NCBI RefSeq assembly: GCF_030519475.1
Contig: NZ_JAUMKD010000008.1
Span: forward strand, 186,001 to 250,000
Length of the DNA: 64,000 nt
Origin: Micromonospora sp. C28SCA-DRY-2
Lineage (GTDB): Bacteria > Actinomycetota > Actinomycetes > Mycobacteriales > Micromonosporaceae
Direction: 5' to 3'
The notes below the pieces were generated by a model. The model worked only from the letters and a program-made list of their open reading frames with translations. It had not been told where the DNA came from and ran no database searches. A program made the translations under genes and the position numbers. Below are positions 62,486-64,000 of the stretch, piece by piece. Positions within the stretch are counted from its first letter, which is position 1. Every line of letters begins with the position of its first letter.

Positions 62486-63087
62486 TCCGGGTCCTGCTCG
62501 CCGACGACGAGGAGCTGGTCCGGGTGGCGGTCGCCGCCCTGCTCGCGCTGGAACCCGACCTCGAGGTGGTGGCGCAGGCCGCCGACGGGCCGGCCGCGGT
62601 CACCGCGGCCCTGGCCCACCGGCCGGACGTGGCGGTGGTGGACCTGGAGATGCCGGGGCTCACCGGCATCCAGGTCGCCGCCGAGCTGACCCGGGCCCGC
62701 CCCGAGTGCGCGGTGGTCCTGCTGACCGGCCACGGCCGGCCGGCCCACCTGCGGCAGGCGCTCACCGCCGGGGCCCGGGGCTTCCTGCCCAAGGGCTCGC
62801 CCGGCGGCGCGCTGGCCGACGTGATCCGCCGGGTGCACGCCGGCGGGCGGTACGTCGACCCGTCGCTGGCCGCCGACGCGCTTACCCTGCCCGAGTGCCC
62901 GCTGACCCCCCGGGAGCTGGAGACGCTGCGACTGGCCGAACTCGGCGCCCCGGTCGCGGTGATCGCCCGGCGTACCCACCTGGCCGCCGGGACGGTCCGC
63001 AACCACCTGGCGGCGAGCGTGCAGAAGCTGGGCGCGGCCGACCGCGCCGAGGCGGTGCGGATCGCCCGCGAGGCCGGCTGGCTCTAG
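62482..63087 (+). CDS. DesR/NarL-type response regulator
   Basis: 201 aa. Receiver: acidic pair LLADDEELVRVAVAAL, phosphoacceptor Asp in VAVVDLEMPGLTG (about 54), Thr in VVLLTGHGRP and Lys in GFLPKGSPGG. The LuxR-type HTH (about 140-201) has LTPRELETLRLAELGAPVAV and IARRTHLAAGTVRNHLAASV. It is the partner of the preceding kinase by overlap. Targets unknown; the divergent membrane gene is a candidate. Confidence 0.93.
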   Translation: MIRVLLADDEELVRVAVAALLALEPDLEVVAQAADGPAAVTAALAHRPDVAVVDLEMPGLTGIQVAAELTRARPECAVVLLTGHGRPAHLRQALTAGARGFLPKGSPGGALADVIRRVHAGGRYVDPSLAADALTLPECPLTPRELETLRLAELGAPVAVIARRTHLAAGTVRNHLAASVQKLGAADRAEAVRIAREAGWL

Positions 63088-63135
63088 CCGCCCTCGACCG
63101 CCGCGCGGACCCCGCCACGGGCCACCACACCCGGT

Positions 63136-63141
63136 TAACCT
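63136..63141 (+). promoter_or_regulatory. -10 box TAACCT, leaderless-type
   Basis: TAACCT ends 6 bases before the GTG at 63148. Confidence 0.4.
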
Positions 63142-63147
63142 CACGCC

Positions 63148-63669
63148 GTGCGTACGGTCGAACTGGTCTGCTCGGCGGGGCTCGACGCCGCCGTCCGGGC
63201 CGCCTGGGGCCGGCTGGCCGCGGCGGGGCTGCCCAGCCTGGCCCGCAACACCCACCCGACCAACCGGCCGCACCTGACCCTGGCCGCGGCCGACGAGTTC
63301 CCGCCGGGCGCGGTGGCCCGGCTGGCCGCGCTGGTCGACGCGGCGCTGCCGCTGCCGGCCCGGCTCGGCGAGGTAGCGGTCCTCGACGGCAGCGCGCCGC
63401 TGGTCTGGCTGGTGCGCCCCTGCGCCGAGCTGACCGCGCTGCACGCGGCGGTGTGGCACGTCCTCGCCGACGCCGACGGACGCAACCCCTGGCACGCGCC
63501 GCGGCGCTGGCGGCCGCACCTGAGCCTGGCGTTGCGGTTCCGCGACGCCGACGCCGGCCTGGCCCGGGCGGTGGTCGGTGACACCCGGCCGGCCGGTGAG
63601 TTCGTCGCCGCGCGCAGCTACCACGGCGCGACCCGCTCGGTCCACCCGCTCGGCACGCCGGCCGGCTGA
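63148..63669 (+). CDS. 2'-5' RNA ligase / 2H phosphoesterase family protein
   Basis: 173 aa from the GTG at 63148. The two catalytic HxT/S motifs of the 2H superfamily are in TNRPHLTLAAADE (about 35-47) and RWRPHLSLALRFR (about 120-132), in the expected symmetric spacing. The enzymes hydrolyse or ligate 2'-5' or cyclic phosphodiesters. It may act in tRNA or RNA-fragment processing. No partner genes. GTG start with a leaderless-type promoter. Confidence 0.85.
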   Translation: MRTVELVCSAGLDAAVRAAWGRLAAAGLPSLARNTHPTNRPHLTLAAADEFPPGAVARLAALVDAALPLPARLGEVAVLDGSAPLVWLVRPCAELTALHAAVWHVLADADGRNPWHAPRRWRPHLSLALRFRDADAGLARAVVGDTRPAGEFVAARSYHGATRSVHPLGTPAG

Positions 63670-63817
63670 CCGCCAAACCGGTGCTCGCGGCGGCCCACCG
63701 CGTCGCCGCGCACGGGCACCCGCCGGCGGGATCGGGCCGACCGTCGACCGGGAGCGGCGGATCCAACCGTTCCGATCTTTTGCCGGGACGTTCCGCGCGG
63801 TTTAATGCTCGGTAACT

Positions 63818-63833
63818 TGTGGCGCACGCCACA
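63818..63833. promoter_or_regulatory. Inverted repeat TGTGGCGCACGCCACA
   Basis: Seven-base arms TGTGGCG / CGCCACA with a 2-base spacer, 24 bases before the ABC-ATPase start and directly after GGTTTAATGCTCGGTAACT, which has candidate -10 elements (TTTAAT, GGTAAC). Likely operator or RNA stem controlling the transporter. Confidence 0.4.
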
Positions 63834-63857
63834 CTCGAGCCCCCGGGAGCGCCGGCC

Positions 63858-64000
63858 ATGCTGCAGGTGCGCAACCTCGAGGTCGTCTACGACGACGTGA
63901 TGCTGGTGCTCCGCGGCCTGAGCATCACCGTCCCGCCGGGCGGGATCGTCGCGCTGCTCGGCGCCAACGGCGCGGGCAAGACCACCCTGCTGCGGGCCAT
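63858..64000 (+). CDS. ABC transporter ATP-binding protein, LivF-like (partial)
   Basis: The first 47 codons are present; the gene runs off the window. MLQVRNLEVVYDDVMLVLRG then ITVPPGGIVALLGANGAGKT with the Walker A lysine and TLLRA. The start VxNLxVxY and the GANGAGKT loop fit the LivF/LivG branched-chain amino-acid transporter ATPases. It begins with an ATG after GGGAGCG. Operon partners lie beyond the edge, so the substrate cannot be stated. Confidence 0.85.
   Translation, partial: MLQVRNLEVVYDDVMLVLRGLSITVPPGGIVALLGANGAGKTTLLRA

Overview
The window comes from a very GC-rich actinomycete chromosome, most likely Micromonosporaceae (Micromonospora or a close relative). The evidence is codon usage with G/C at almost every third position, frequent GTG starts, Lsr2, a BkdR-like Lrp divergent from a bkd operon, a HAIR site in front of lon, a ZTP riboswitch in front of glyA, and many TANNNT boxes 6-7 bases upstream of start codons. 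I see no rRNA, tRNA, CRISPR array, insertion sequence or prophage. Apart from one frameshifted acetyltransferase the genes look intact.

Layout. 1-2.5 kb: end of a TPP-dependent E1 alpha gene, its E1 beta, and an ATP-grasp enzyme. 2.6-8.9 kb: a WYL regulator divergent from a short UvrA-like ATPase, then a cytosolic SGNH esterase, a LOG-like nucleotide-binding protein, a beta-propeller and a YjbR protein. 9.0-18.3 kb: a compact biosynthetic-looking locus. An MFS exporter and an acyl-AMP ligase face a secreted SGNH hydrolase, cytochrome P450, HSL-type esterase, a hydroxymandelate-oxidase-like flavoprotein and an HpgT-like aminotransferase. The last two are the final steps of (hydroxy)phenylglycine synthesis, but no hydroxymandelate synthase or NRPS is present. 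18.3-24.7 kb: ribulokinase, glyA with its riboswitch, SDR, phosphoesterase, hemerythrin. 24.9-30.7 kb: secreted subtilase, NAD(P)HX dehydratase with a histidine phosphatase, small proteins, a LigD polymerase domain. 30.1-34.3 kb: Lrp regulator and E1 alpha/E1 beta/E2 of a branched-chain keto-acid dehydrogenase. 34.4-41.3 kb: beta-helix protein, secreted PQQ-type sugar dehydrogenase with PKD domain, Tat-exported TIM-barrel protein, L,D-transpeptidase lipoprotein.

41.4-49.8 kb: strictosidine-synthase-like propeller, STAS protein, FKBP, DoxX-like protein and CBS-BON protein sharing a promoter region with a DosR-like box, TerC, a corrinoid-binding-like protein, a PhyH dioxygenase, the broken GNAT gene and a DUF2726-like protein. 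49.9-55.6 kb: secreted Gly/Asn-repeat protein, Lsr2, a divergent response regulator and histidine kinase, Mn catalase and a putative Mn exporter. 55.7-64 kb: Lon with a HAIR operator, DEAD-box helicase, membrane protein, a DesK/DesR-type two-component pair, a 2'-5' RNA ligase family protein and the start of a LivF-like ABC ATPase.

Functional links. Stress and redox functions cluster at 41-60 kb (Lon, helicase, Mn catalase, DosR-like site, CBS-BON). Keto-acid metabolism occurs twice, as a complete bkd set at 31-34 kb and an E2-less E1 pair at the left edge. Convergent gene pairs are usually separated by strong GC-rich hairpins. Two of these junctions carry copies of the same dispersed palindrome. 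All functions are read from sequence motifs and family knowledge; no database search was run.
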